64,000 nt of DNA from Timaviella obliquedivisa GSE-PSE-MK23-08B (GTDB taxonomy: Bacteria > Cyanobacteriota > Cyanobacteriia > Elainellales > Elainellaceae), in assembly GCA_019358855.1 (NCBI GenBank), contig JAHHII010000001.1, forward strand, positions 310,001 to 374,000. The letters run 5' to 3'. The notes beneath the pieces are model-generated. The model had not been told where the DNA came from. It saw only the letters and a list, made by a program, of their open reading frames with translations, and made no database searches. A program made the translations under genes and the position numbers. Below, one piece after another: positions 46,397 to 54,690 of this stretch (its first letter is position 1; the number at the start of each line of letters is the position of its first letter).

Positions 46397-47530
46397 TTAC
46401 TCCTGCCTACGCAAGCGAAGCATTCGCTTAAAGCGAAACCATCCTTTGCGAATTGCCCAAAACTTGCTGGTTTCCATAGCGGCAATTTGCGATCGCGCTT
46501 GCTCTAGCTCTTGCTGAGTGTTGTCAAGACGCGATCGCAAATGTTCTATGCGGACTTTGCGATTCAGCAATTTTTCCTGGAGTTGTTCAATCTCGGCAGA
46601 GCGTGGGTCAGCCAAAGCTTTTCGTAAAAGGCGACGTTTCAGCATTGGGTCAATGCGGTTAGCTAACCTGTAGATGCGGATGTGGACTCGATTGGGCGCT
46701 TCATTGCGGTGAGCGATCGCGGCTTCGTACCAGCGTTCTAACATCACTTGATAGGCTTTGTTTGCCGTTTCAGGGGCAATGTTGCAATGCTGAAGGGCAT
46801 ACTTTAAAACCTGATAGCTTTCTTCGGCGTAAACGAGATATTTTAATGAGCCAGAACGAACGGAATGGGCATGGGTGCGAAAGTAGTTGAGCGGCGTGGC
46901 AACAAAGGCAATATCTGATTGCATGAGAATTTTAATCCAAGTGAGCCAATCACCACAGAGTTTTAGAGATTCTTCAGCCTTTCCGACCTGTTCATAAACA
47001 TTGCGACGGATGAGGGTAGCACTAGCATTAGGAACTGTATTTTTGTAGATTAAATAGCGTTGACATTCATCTTTACCATTATTAATAAAGTCCTGTTGCC
47101 AGCGTTCTAAATCAAGAGTATCGGTATTGAGTTTCCACGATTGCAAAATGCGATCGCCTTCATCCACTCCCCACGATTGACAGTAAGCTAAACCGACGTT
47201 GGGATGGCGATCGAGAACGTCAACTAATCGCTCCAAAAAGTGTTTATCGGTATAGTCATCAGACTCGGCAATCCAGAGGTATTCGCCTTGGGCTAAGCTT
47301 GCACCTTTGTTCCACTGTTTGAAAGGAATACCGCTATTCGTTTCGTTTTTAATAACATGAGTAAAGTGAGATAGAAATGGGGCAACAACAACATCGCTAT
47401 TATCAGTAGAAGTATCGTCGAGGTAAATGATTTCAAAGTCTTGGAAGGTTTGGTCAAGAATGCTTCGGACGCGCTTGGTGAGGAAGCGATCGTGATTATA
47501 GTTGGGGATGATGACGCTGACTTTAGGCAC
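46397..47530 (-). CDS. Glycosyltransferase family 2 with C-terminal coiled coil and SKFW module
   Basis: A 377-residue GT-A enzyme (VSVIIPNYNHDRFL, IYLDDTSTD, WIAESDDYTDKHFLERL). The domain ends near residue 260, followed by a helical region, a coiled coil (LQEKLLNRKVRIEHLRSRLD) and the end METSKFWAIRKGWFRFKRML. It shares this tail with four neighbours. Spacing to the next gene is 7 bp, so it is in the same operon. Sugar unknown. Confidence 0.87.
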   Translation of the reverse strand: MPKVSVIIPNYNHDRFLTKRVRSILDQTFQDFEIIYLDDTSTDNSDVVVAPFLSHFTHVIKNETNSGIPFKQWNKGASLAQGEYLWIAESDDYTDKHFLERLVDVLDRHPNVGLAYCQSWGVDEGDRILQSWKLNTDTLDLERWQQDFINNGKDECQRYLIYKNTVPNASATLIRRNVYEQVGKAEESLKLCGDWLTWIKILMQSDIAFVATPLNYFRTHAHSVRSGSLKYLVYAEESYQVLKYALQHCNIAPETANKAYQVMLERWYEAAIAHRNEAPNRVHIRIYRLANRIDPMLKRRLLRKALADPRSAEIEQLQEKLLNRKVRIEHLRSRLDNTQQELEQARSQIAAMETSKFWAIRKGWFRFKRMLRLRRQE

Positions 47531-47556
47531 TGGTTTAAAACCGCTCGATCTGAGCT

Positions 47557-48657
47557 TTATCGTTGTTCTTTACTAATCCTGAAAAAGCGTTTAATGTGCA
47601 ACCAACTTTTTCTAAGCTTCCAAAACTTGCTAGTTTCCATTGCCGCAGTTCTCTCCTGTGCTTCTGCCAGTTCTGCTCTGGTCTTTTGTAAATTTTGGCG
47701 CACACGCTTTAAGGTGACTTGTGCCTCTTGCAGTTGAGCTTGAGTTGAAGATGAAGTCTGATGTTCACCATGTCGCGGCGCACCAAACACGATCGTCATA
47801 TCGTCATACTGTTCAATTAACTTAGAAAACTTTTTCTTAAAATGCTGTACCAATATCTCGGTGTAAGCATTAGTGGTATGAATCATCGAATTAGGGTGAA
47901 CTCGGTAGGCACTTAAAATGTTAGGCACCAGCCTAGCGTCGTAGCCCGCTTGCGCTAGCTTTAGCCACAAGTCATAATCTTCCCAGCCTGACCAAGCAAT
48001 CACCATGAGTTCGGTAGAATAGCCACCGACTTTTAGCAAAATGTCCTTTTTGAACATTGCCATAGCGTCAATATAGGGGCAAGTGAGCAACTCCCTCACA
48101 TCCCACTCGTAAAAAGAAATTAATCCAGCGCCTTTACCTGTTTTACTATTAAAGCGATTAATGATGCCATACACTCCAGCAGATCCAGAGGTGTGAATGG
48201 CTTTATACAAAACGGATAAACAATTAGGATAAATCCAATTGTCGGCATCTAAAATGAAAACGAACGGAGCCCGAGCTAGGTGCAAGCCAGTATTACGGGC
48301 ATCAGCTAAGCCTGTATTGAATGCTTTCTTGACAAGGCAGATGGGGGTTTTGAAGTTCTTAAGATAATCTTCAACTAGACTAGCTGATTCGTCAGTGGAG
48401 CAATCATCGATAATGAGCACATCAAAACCACCCGGTAACGGGTCGGTAATAGTGGCGCAAACGCTATCCAAACATTGTTTAATATAGTCAGCATAGTTGT
48501 AAAGGGTAATGATGACCGTCACACTCGGAGTGGTGCAGCCATCAAAAGCGGCATTACTGGTAACAACCCAAGGCTCTTTACCCAGGAAGGCACACAGCTT
48601 CGCCATTTCTAGCCTTGTGCCCATCATGTTGCGTTTTGCCGACTCAATACTCTCCAT
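47557..48657 (-). CDS. Glycosyltransferase family 2 with C-terminal coiled coil and SKFW module
   Basis: A 366-residue protein. After a 45-residue N-terminal extension comes a GT-A domain (VTVIITLYNYADYIKQC, LIIDDCSTDES, FILDADNWIYPN, AWSGWEDYDLWLKLA). Residues 310-340 are a coiled coil (AQLQEAQVTLKRVRQNLQK) and the end is METSKFWKLRKSWLHIKRFF. It starts five bases after the upstream gene's stop. Substrate unknown. Confidence 0.87.
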   Translation of the reverse strand: MESIESAKRNMMGTRLEMAKLCAFLGKEPWVVTSNAAFDGCTTPSVTVIITLYNYADYIKQCLDSVCATITDPLPGGFDVLIIDDCSTDESASLVEDYLKNFKTPICLVKKAFNTGLADARNTGLHLARAPFVFILDADNWIYPNCLSVLYKAIHTSGSAGVYGIINRFNSKTGKGAGLISFYEWDVRELLTCPYIDAMAMFKKDILLKVGGYSTELMVIAWSGWEDYDLWLKLAQAGYDARLVPNILSAYRVHPNSMIHTTNAYTEILVQHFKKKFSKLIEQYDDMTIVFGAPRHGEHQTSSSTQAQLQEAQVTLKRVRQNLQKTRAELAEAQERTAAMETSKFWKLRKSWLHIKRFFRISKEQR

Positions 48658-48662
48658 GAGGT

Positions 48663-49637
48663 CTATGCCTTTTGCAGATTTTTTTGTTCTAAATGCTGTC
48701 TCAACTCTTGTAATACTGATTTGCAGAGAATACCAGAGTTAAATTCTTGAGTAATAAATTCGTAAGCTTTGTTAACGATCGCTAATCGTTCTGATTCATG
48801 TTCTAGATAGTAGTCACATTGGGCAGCAATGTCGTCTATCTCGGTGATAATTAAATGTTTATTATTAATGAGTGGCTCAATGTAGTCGCTGGTTTCGGAA
48901 ATGACAAGACAACCGTTAGCGATCGCCATCACGACTCTCAACCATTCAAAGTAAGTATTATCGTTAGCGTGAATGTTGACTAAGATTTTGCAGGAGCGCA
49001 AAAGTCGATTGCGATCGTGGTTGGCAAAAAATCCGGCAGTGTGGTGAAATTTAGGTTTTTCTAGACGGGTGATGACGATATTGCTGTTGTAACGATTGAA
49101 CAGATCAGCATTTTGAGAGAGAAAGCGCTCACGTTTAGGGGAGTTGCTGCCGAGAAAAAGTAGGTCGAAGGTGCGATCGGGCAGATTTTTGGGATCGATC
49201 CCTGCTTCAAAACAGGTGGCGTAACCCAAGGGAGCATGGAGCGTGAAGATGCCGCGTTTGCGGTATTCGATAGCAGTGTGCTCGGTAATATCTAAAACGC
49301 CAAGAGAGGGTCTAGCGCGATCGCAAGCCATCTCAAACCAATGGGTGAGCGGTTGTTCGGCACTCAGGATATAGACCGATCGCACCACTTCTAAAACTTC
49401 AGTGGGGGTAAGCCGCGGTTCTAGAAACAGGTTGAAGAACTCGTGGGGAGCAATGACCAACTGCATCAATTCCGGTTTAGGCTGAAGGGATGGAATCTTA
49501 TCAATCCTAATTTCTGACTGAATGCCGCTATTTCTGAAGCCTTCATCAAAAATCTCAGCAATCTCAATCATGAAATGATTGCCTAATGATGTGACAAATA
49601 TTTTGACGGCTTGGATAAGAGGCTGGGAAGAAGACAT
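48663..49637 (-). CDS. Putative CgeB-like glycosyltransferase
   Basis: A 324-residue protein without the SKFW tail. Segments DLLFLGSNSPKRERFLS, ILVNIHANDNTYFEWLRVVMAIANGCLVISE and DYIEPLINNKHLI follow the pattern of the CgeB/spore-maturation-type GT-B glycosyltransferases, where the second segment lines the donor site. The N-terminal half is less conserved. Position inside the glycosyltransferase operon supports the call. A non-catalytic role is possible. Confidence 0.65.
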   Translation of the reverse strand: MSSSQPLIQAVKIFVTSLGNHFMIEIAEIFDEGFRNSGIQSEIRIDKIPSLQPKPELMQLVIAPHEFFNLFLEPRLTPTEVLEVVRSVYILSAEQPLTHWFEMACDRARPSLGVLDITEHTAIEYRKRGIFTLHAPLGYATCFEAGIDPKNLPDRTFDLLFLGSNSPKRERFLSQNADLFNRYNSNIVITRLEKPKFHHTAGFFANHDRNRLLRSCKILVNIHANDNTYFEWLRVVMAIANGCLVISETSDYIEPLINNKHLIITEIDDIAAQCDYYLEHESERLAIVNKAYEFITQEFNSGILCKSVLQELRQHLEQKNLQKA

Positions 49638-49699
49638 TAATCTAGAGAAAAAACGGACTGGTCAAATCGTGACTTTTCAGGCATCTTTATAGGAGAAAC

Positions 49700-50710
49700 C
49701 TAAGGTAACCTTCTCGCAATTAGAACGACCTCATAGGCTCCATTTTTGAAGACCAACTCAATATCAAATTTGATAGATAGATTTTGCTGTAAGTCGACAA
49801 AGAGTTTTAGCCACGAGGTTTGAGTAAAGACGTGATAGTGAATGCTGTAGTCAATCTCAATGAGATGGTCAATTTCACGGGCGATATCGGCTTCGTCTTG
49901 TTTTTTCCCAACATGACGTACCCAGCCTTCAAAGTGCTGGCGTTTTGACCACGCGGGACCCTCAGTATGATCGCGCCATATATGTTCTAGAGAGGTGACT
50001 TGACGATCGACATCAAAGCTAAAGCGTTTGTCGGGGATGGCGGTGTATAAAATGCCTCCTGGTTTGAGCACTCGGAGCATATTGTGAATGGCGCCAATGG
50101 TATCTTGACAATGCTCAATGAAATGGTTGGCAATGACAAAGTCTTGGGTGACATCTGCGATGGTTTCTAGTTCTTCGCCGTTGGCTAAGATGTCGGCTTC
50201 GACGAGGTCTATATCGTTGAGTTCTGGGTACTGCTGCCGTAGGTCTGCAACGGACATACGATCAACGTAGAGAACCTTGACACCTTCGGGGACAGCAAGA
50301 GGATGGTTTAAAGCCCCGATCTCAATACCTTGCCCTTTAAGATATAGTTCTGCGATGTGTTCGCGGGTCAACTCCATAATTGACTTCTGTTCTAATGGAA
50401 GCGCTTTTATGGGAGCTTCTGCAACCGCGCTGATGAGTTCGGTGGGCGTGGAAAGCAGATCAGTCGTATCAGGACGAGGCTGAGGGAGCGATCGCGTCTC
50501 GTGAAAGTTATCTTTGCCCAGCCTAAGGCTCTTTTTTAGCTCAAACCAAGCATTCCGCAATTGCCAAAACTTGCTGCTTTCCATCGCAGTGATAATCGAG
50601 GTGGCATAGTTATGTTCTTTTTGGACTTGCTGAAGCTTTCGTTTGAGTCGTTTAAGTTGGTTCTGGAGTTGCTGAACTTCTGGTTGTTCTGCGTCAATTT
50701 TTGTTTGCAT
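49700..50710 (-). CDS. SAM-dependent methyltransferase with N-terminal coiled coil and SKFW module
   Basis: A 336-residue protein. Here the tag is at the front: a coiled coil (residues 10-38, QQLQNQLKRLKRKLQQVQ) then MESSKFWQLRNAWFELKKSL at about 43-62, followed after a linker by a class I methyltransferase domain (KGQGIEIGALNHPLAVPEGV, VIANHFIEHCQDTIGAIHNMLRVLKPGG). The reversed order relative to its neighbours argues that the tag is a portable module. The likely target is a sugar or lipid intermediate; unknown. Confidence 0.82.
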   Translation of the reverse strand: MQTKIDAEQPEVQQLQNQLKRLKRKLQQVQKEHNYATSIITAMESSKFWQLRNAWFELKKSLRLGKDNFHETRSLPQPRPDTTDLLSTPTELISAVAEAPIKALPLEQKSIMELTREHIAELYLKGQGIEIGALNHPLAVPEGVKVLYVDRMSVADLRQQYPELNDIDLVEADILANGEELETIADVTQDFVIANHFIEHCQDTIGAIHNMLRVLKPGGILYTAIPDKRFSFDVDRQVTSLEHIWRDHTEGPAWSKRQHFEGWVRHVGKKQDEADIAREIDHLIEIDYSIHYHVFTQTSWLKLFVDLQQNLSIKFDIELVFKNGAYEVVLIARRLP

Positions 50711-50857
50711 CTACTTTACCTCATACAGACTAAACGCCCCTTGCCTCAAGCGCAGAAGGAATTCCGCAATGTGCAATACAAAGATTACCATTGAAATGTC
50801 CTAAACCCACCCACGATCATTGAAGGAATTGCTGACAATGAATGATGAAAGACAGCA

Positions 50858-52069
50858 TTATTCTGGGGTAGACAGTCGCAAAAATCGTTTGAGCTTGAAC
50901 CAGCCTTTTCTGAACTTCCAGAATTTACTGGTCTGCATTGCATTAATCTCGTTTTGCGCGTTGTCTCGTGCTACTCGGATTTCTTGTCGCTTTGCTCTGA
51001 TTCGAGTCAGCCGATGATTAAGAACTTCTATATTGGTTTGAAGCTCCCAAATCTGATTCTTTGTATTTTCTAAGTCTGATTGAGTTTCACCAAGCTGCTC
51101 TTTGATTTGGTATCGCTCTACTTGAGTTTGGTGCAGCTTAGCATTGGCTTCGTAGAGTTCTACCTGTGTTTGATGAAGTTGTGTCGTCGCTTCGTAGAGT
51201 TCTACCTGTGTTTGATGAAGTTGTGTCGTCGCTTCGTAGAGTTCTACCTGTGTTTGATGAAGTTGTGCAGTCGCTTCGTAGGATTGGGTCTGGGCTTCAT
51301 GAAGCTCTAATTGAGTTTGATGAAAATGAGTTCTAGAGTCATGAAGTTCTGTCTGAGCTTGGTGAAGTTGAGAAGCAAGGGTCACAACCTGTTGTTGTTC
51401 TCGAACCAATTTTTGAGCTGATACTGCATGGCTTATAAGGTAGCTGTCTTGCATGGCGATCGCCAGCACATCTTCTAAGCTATTTTCCTGAGTCTTTTGT
51501 AACTCCCAGATAGATATATTTTTGACATACCAGTCTAAAGTACTGACTAGACGAGCCTGGACTGATGCTTCATGAAGCAGCTTAAATCCTCGACTGACTA
51601 AGCAAGAGAACCAATGCGCTTCAGGCTTCTCGTTAATGTGTCCTGTACCACCTTGCCCTGGGGTTGCACCACTAAAAACAAGATAGCGATGGGTATGCCG
51701 GGCAATGTTATTGAACACAGTCTCCTCACAAGCCTCAGGAATATGTTCTACGACTTCAGTACACATCACAACGTCGTAGGTTTTTTCAAGATCAAAGGGT
51801 TGACTGAGATCCTGTTGAATTTGGTAGCCTGGGGCTTTAAATGATGTGCCTAGATCTTCTCCTTCTACTCCCCAAGCCTCAACTCTTTTTTCTCTAAGCC
51901 ACTTAACGAAATAACCTTGACCACAGCCTAAATCTAGAACGGTTGTTGGTTGACAAATATCTAAGACTGATTGAATGAAGCCCTCATCGAATGCCGACTG
52001 ATCAGGTAAACGATCAGCATACATTTCTTTCTTCCAAGGACCGCTCAAGTTGTCTGAAGCTAAATCCAT
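50858..52069 (-). CDS. SAM-dependent methyltransferase with long repetitive coiled coil and C-terminal SKFW module
   Basis: A 403-residue protein. Residues 1-190 are a class I methyltransferase (VLDLGCGQGYFVKWL, VMCTEVVEHIPEA). A long heptad coiled coil in residues 230-350 includes three near-identical 14-residue units (QLHQTQVELYEAT type), encoded by 42-bp direct repeats at 51147-51272. The end is MQTSKFWKFRKGWFKLKRFL. It is the first gene of the seven-gene operon, 139 bp from the tRNA gene. Confidence 0.82.
   Translation of the reverse strand: MDLASDNLSGPWKKEMYADRLPDQSAFDEGFIQSVLDICQPTTVLDLGCGQGYFVKWLREKRVEAWGVEGEDLGTSFKAPGYQIQQDLSQPFDLEKTYDVVMCTEVVEHIPEACEETVFNNIARHTHRYLVFSGATPGQGGTGHINEKPEAHWFSCLVSRGFKLLHEASVQARLVSTLDWYVKNISIWELQKTQENSLEDVLAIAMQDSYLISHAVSAQKLVREQQQVVTLASQLHQAQTELHDSRTHFHQTQLELHEAQTQSYEATAQLHQTQVELYEATTQLHQTQVELYEATTQLHQTQVELYEANAKLHQTQVERYQIKEQLGETQSDLENTKNQIWELQTNIEVLNHRLTRIRAKRQEIRVARDNAQNEINAMQTSKFWKFRKGWFKLKRFLRLSTPE
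51147..51272 (-). repeat. Three tandem 42-bp direct repeats inside a methyltransferase coiled coil
   Basis: Units start at 51147, 51189 and 51231. The first two are identical over 42 bp and the third differs only in its last bases. Each encodes 14 residues, two heptads of the coiled coil. Diverged relatives extend on both sides, so the coiled coil probably grew by unit duplication. Confidence 0.9.
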
Positions 52070-52482
52070 ACGGTGTTGTCCTATCTATAATAAAGGCTTA
52101 GGCTATGTCTCAAGACATTGTAAGTTGAATTAGCCCTTTGGCATAGCTCTCTATGGCTTGCTTCAAATCTAGACTACAGGTTCAACGCGATCGCCACTTC
52201 TAAGATATGGAGCTAAGGAGACTCGAACTCCTAACCCCCTCCATGCCATGGAGGTGCGCTACCAATTGCGCTATAGCCCCTTAAAACTGAATCTAAGCTT
52301 ACACTAGCCTTGGCATTATTTCAATCTATTGGCGTTGAGTGGCAGTGGGGCGATCGCCTCTAAGCACTGCCAAGCCTGCATTTAAGATTAATCAACCTAG
52401 AATGGTTAAGATGCCTCTTTTGTGATGAACAAAGAGCTTGTAGGATCGAATCTGTGATGTATGTCGTGATTTAGGCTAAGGC
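52070..52482. other. Intergenic region containing tRNA-Ala, upstream of menD
   Basis: Apart from the tRNA gene at 52208-52280 no further gene is seen. It must hold the promoters of menD and of the minus-strand glycan operon. Confidence 0.55.
52208..52280 (-). tRNA. tRNA-Ala (anticodon GGC)
   Basis: A 73-nt cloverleaf. The acceptor stem GGGGCTA pairs with TAGCTCC and includes the G3-U70 wobble that marks alanine tRNAs. D-stem GCGC/GCGC; anticodon stem CCTCC/GGAGG enclosing ATGGCAT with anticodon GGC; T-arm AGGAG-TTCGAGT-CTCCT; discriminator A. The CCA end is not encoded. It reads GCC codons (and GCU by wobble). Confidence 0.96.
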
Positions 52483-54207
52483 GTGACGTTAATCGACTTC
52501 AGTAATACTAATACAATCTGGGCATCGATTTTGGTCGAAACGCTCTCTTGCTTGGGACTAGAGACTGTAGTAATTTCTCCGGGGTCACGGTCTGCACCTT
52601 TAACAATAGCGTTTGCTCGGCATTCCTCAATTGAAGCAATTCCTATTCTTGATGAGCGATCGGCGGCGTTCTTTGCGTTGGGTGTGGCACGTCGCACAGG
52701 CAACGCAGTGGCGTTAGTTTGTACATCAGGGACGGCGGGGGCAAACTTTTATGCGGCAATGATTGAGGCGCGGGAAAGTCGGGTTCCTTTGCTGGTGCTG
52801 ACCAGCGATCGCCCACCGGAGTTACGAGAGTGTAATGCAGGTCAAACCGTTGATCAGCAAAAGCTATTTGGCGATTTTCCGAACTGGTATAGCGAAATCG
52901 CAGTGCCAGGATTAGACCTAAAGCTATTGCAGTACTTGCGGCAAACTTTGATTCAGGCTTGGGAACGGACGCTTTATCCGGTGCCCGGAGTCGTGCATCT
53001 TAATTTGCCCTTTCGTGATCCGTTGGCTCCGGTTGCTAAAGCAGACGCAGCAGAATTTGGGCGGGGGTTTCCTGAAGACTTTTTTGACTGGATTCCACGA
53101 GATCTTCTACAAACTCTTGCGGTCAGCGATCGCCATTCTCCTGTAAATTTTCTGCCGCCGGGTCGGACGATTCTGGTGGCTGGAGTGGCGCAACCCGCAG
53201 ATCCACAAGCGTATTGTGAGGCGATCGCCCACATCTCTAAAACGCTTCAGATTCCGGTACTAGCAGAAGGTCTATCACCGTTACGAAATTACGCCGACCT
53301 CAACCCCTCTCTCATCTCCACCTATGACTGGATAGTACGAGATGTAGAACTCGCCAAAAAACTTGCGCCTGATTTTGTAGTTCGGGTGGGCGAGATGCCG
53401 ACTAGTAAAACCTTGCGGCACTGGCTAGAGCAGGTTCAGCCGTTGCAGTGGGTGGTTGATGAGGGCGATCGCAACCTTGATCCGCTGCATGGTAAAACGC
53501 TTCATTTACGGCGATCGCTCCCATCCTTTGCAGCAAACCTCCCGGCTCAACCTTCGGCAGACTTGGCTTATTTGGAAGCATGGTGTGGGGCTGAGGAACG
53601 AGTGAGGCGATCGCTTGACGAAAGCCTTAGCCAAGCGTCTGAAGAAAAATTTGAAGGGAAGGCGGTATGGCTTTTATCCCAGCATTTGCCCACAGGCACG
53701 CCTTTAATCATTGCCAATAGCACAGCCGTGCGCTATCTGGAATGGTTCTGGAAACCGGGAAATCGAGCCATCCGTCCGTTCTGTAACCGGGGTGCAAACG
53801 GCATTGATGGCACTCTGTCAACGGCGTTGGGCGTGGCGCATCGGCAGCAAAGCAGCGTGTTGTTGACCGGAGATTTGGCGCTACTGCATGACACTAATGG
53901 GTTTTTAATTCGCAATTATTTTGTCGGGCATCTGACCATTGTGTTGATTAACAACAATGGCGGCGGCATCTTTGAGCATTTACCAATCGCCCAATTCAAC
54001 CCACCGTTTGAAGAATTTTTTGCCACACCCCAACACATCAATTTTGCGCTGCTTTGCCAGACTTATAATGCAAAACACGAGCTAATCCGCTCTTGGGATC
54101 AACTCGTGCAGCGGTTAAATCCTCTGCCAGCAGAGGGAATTAGGGTGTTGGAAGTGGAGTGCGATCGCCAGTTCAGCACTCAATTTAGCGCTCGGTGGCA
54201 GCCCTAA
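52483..54207 (+). CDS. menD: SEPHCHC synthase MenD (phylloquinone synthesis)
   Basis: A 574-residue thiamine-diphosphate enzyme condensing isochorismate with 2-oxoglutarate. VVISPGSRSAPLTIAF, CTSGTAGANFYAAMIEA, TSDRPPELRECNAGQTVDQ and the later RGANGIDGTLSTALG and LIRNYFVGHLTIVLINNNGGGIF (ThDP/Mg binding) blocks identify it. The start is GTG at 52483. It acts between menF and menA products, though separated from them by the glycan cluster. It converges on psb27 with 3 bp between stops. Confidence 0.96.
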   Translation: MTLIDFSNTNTIWASILVETLSCLGLETVVISPGSRSAPLTIAFARHSSIEAIPILDERSAAFFALGVARRTGNAVALVCTSGTAGANFYAAMIEARESRVPLLVLTSDRPPELRECNAGQTVDQQKLFGDFPNWYSEIAVPGLDLKLLQYLRQTLIQAWERTLYPVPGVVHLNLPFRDPLAPVAKADAAEFGRGFPEDFFDWIPRDLLQTLAVSDRHSPVNFLPPGRTILVAGVAQPADPQAYCEAIAHISKTLQIPVLAEGLSPLRNYADLNPSLISTYDWIVRDVELAKKLAPDFVVRVGEMPTSKTLRHWLEQVQPLQWVVDEGDRNLDPLHGKTLHLRRSLPSFAANLPAQPSADLAYLEAWCGAEERVRRSLDESLSQASEEKFEGKAVWLLSQHLPTGTPLIIANSTAVRYLEWFWKPGNRAIRPFCNRGANGIDGTLSTALGVAHRQQSSVLLTGDLALLHDTNGFLIRNYFVGHLTIVLINNNGGGIFEHLPIAQFNPPFEEFFATPQHINFALLCQTYNAKHELIRSWDQLVQRLNPLPAEGIRVLEVECDRQFSTQFSARWQP

Positions 54208-54210
54208 CCT

Positions 54211-54609
54211 TTAGCCTTCTTCTCTCTTCAATGCTGACTCTACTTGCTTAAACTCCTGGTCTAGACGGTCTTTCAGCTTTTGGGGCACCGGACGATTGGG
54301 GTAAGAGCTATAGTGCCCCGCCAAAGAATTGAGCGCAGTCCGCATTGTGGTGAACGAGCTGAGCTTAGCCAAGCCGCCATCCCGACGATAGCGTGCCGAA
54401 AACTCATTGATTTTTTGACGGGCTGCGGCTTGAGCATCCATTCTTTCAGGTGCTTCTTTGGGTAAGGCAACGGCAGACTTGAGCGTTTCAATTAAATCCA
54501 ACGTATCTTGGCGATAGTTGCCACCCGCGATCGCAGGTGTTGCCAAACTCATCAGCCCGATTACACAAACCAGAACCAATGCAACCAAACGCGGTAGAAC
54601 TCTTCTCAT
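54211..54609 (-). CDS. psb27: Photosystem II assembly factor Psb27, lacking a lipobox
   Basis: A 132-residue exported protein that binds CP43 on the lumenal side during PSII assembly and repair. The mature part GNYRQDTLDLIETLKSAVALP, INEFSARYRRDGG, SFTTMRTALNSLAGHYSSYPNRPVP matches Psb27. Unusually, the signal peptide ends ATPAIAGG, an ordinary signal peptidase I site, with no Cys after the hydrophobic core. Most cyanobacterial Psb27 proteins are lipoproteins cleaved before a Cys, so this one should be soluble, as in chloroplasts. Confidence 0.92.
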   Translation of the reverse strand: MRRVLPRLVALVLVCVIGLMSLATPAIAGGNYRQDTLDLIETLKSAVALPKEAPERMDAQAAARQKINEFSARYRRDGGLAKLSSFTTMRTALNSLAGHYSSYPNRPVPQKLKDRLDQEFKQVESALKREEG

Positions 54610-54690
54610 AAAACCTCAGGTGTGGAGCGCGAAGTTATCCTTCATGCAAGGCGGGGATCATAAGTCATCATATCTTGATTAGGGGACTCT

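Noticed and set aside
51147-51272. CRISPR-like direct repeats
   Set aside because: Units are contiguous with no spacers and lie in frame in a coding sequence. No CRISPR array or cas gene was seen anywhere in the window.
51080-51310. A plus-strand repetitive frame over the coiled-coil repeats
   Set aside because: It is the reverse reading of the 42-bp repeats within the methyltransferase gene; regular pattern is inherited, not coding.
52208-52280. tRNA-Ala as an attachment site for the island to its left
   Set aside because: I looked for a copy of the tRNA 3' end near the far boundary (43.9 kb) and found none, and no integrase gene is present. Kept only as a low-interest context note.
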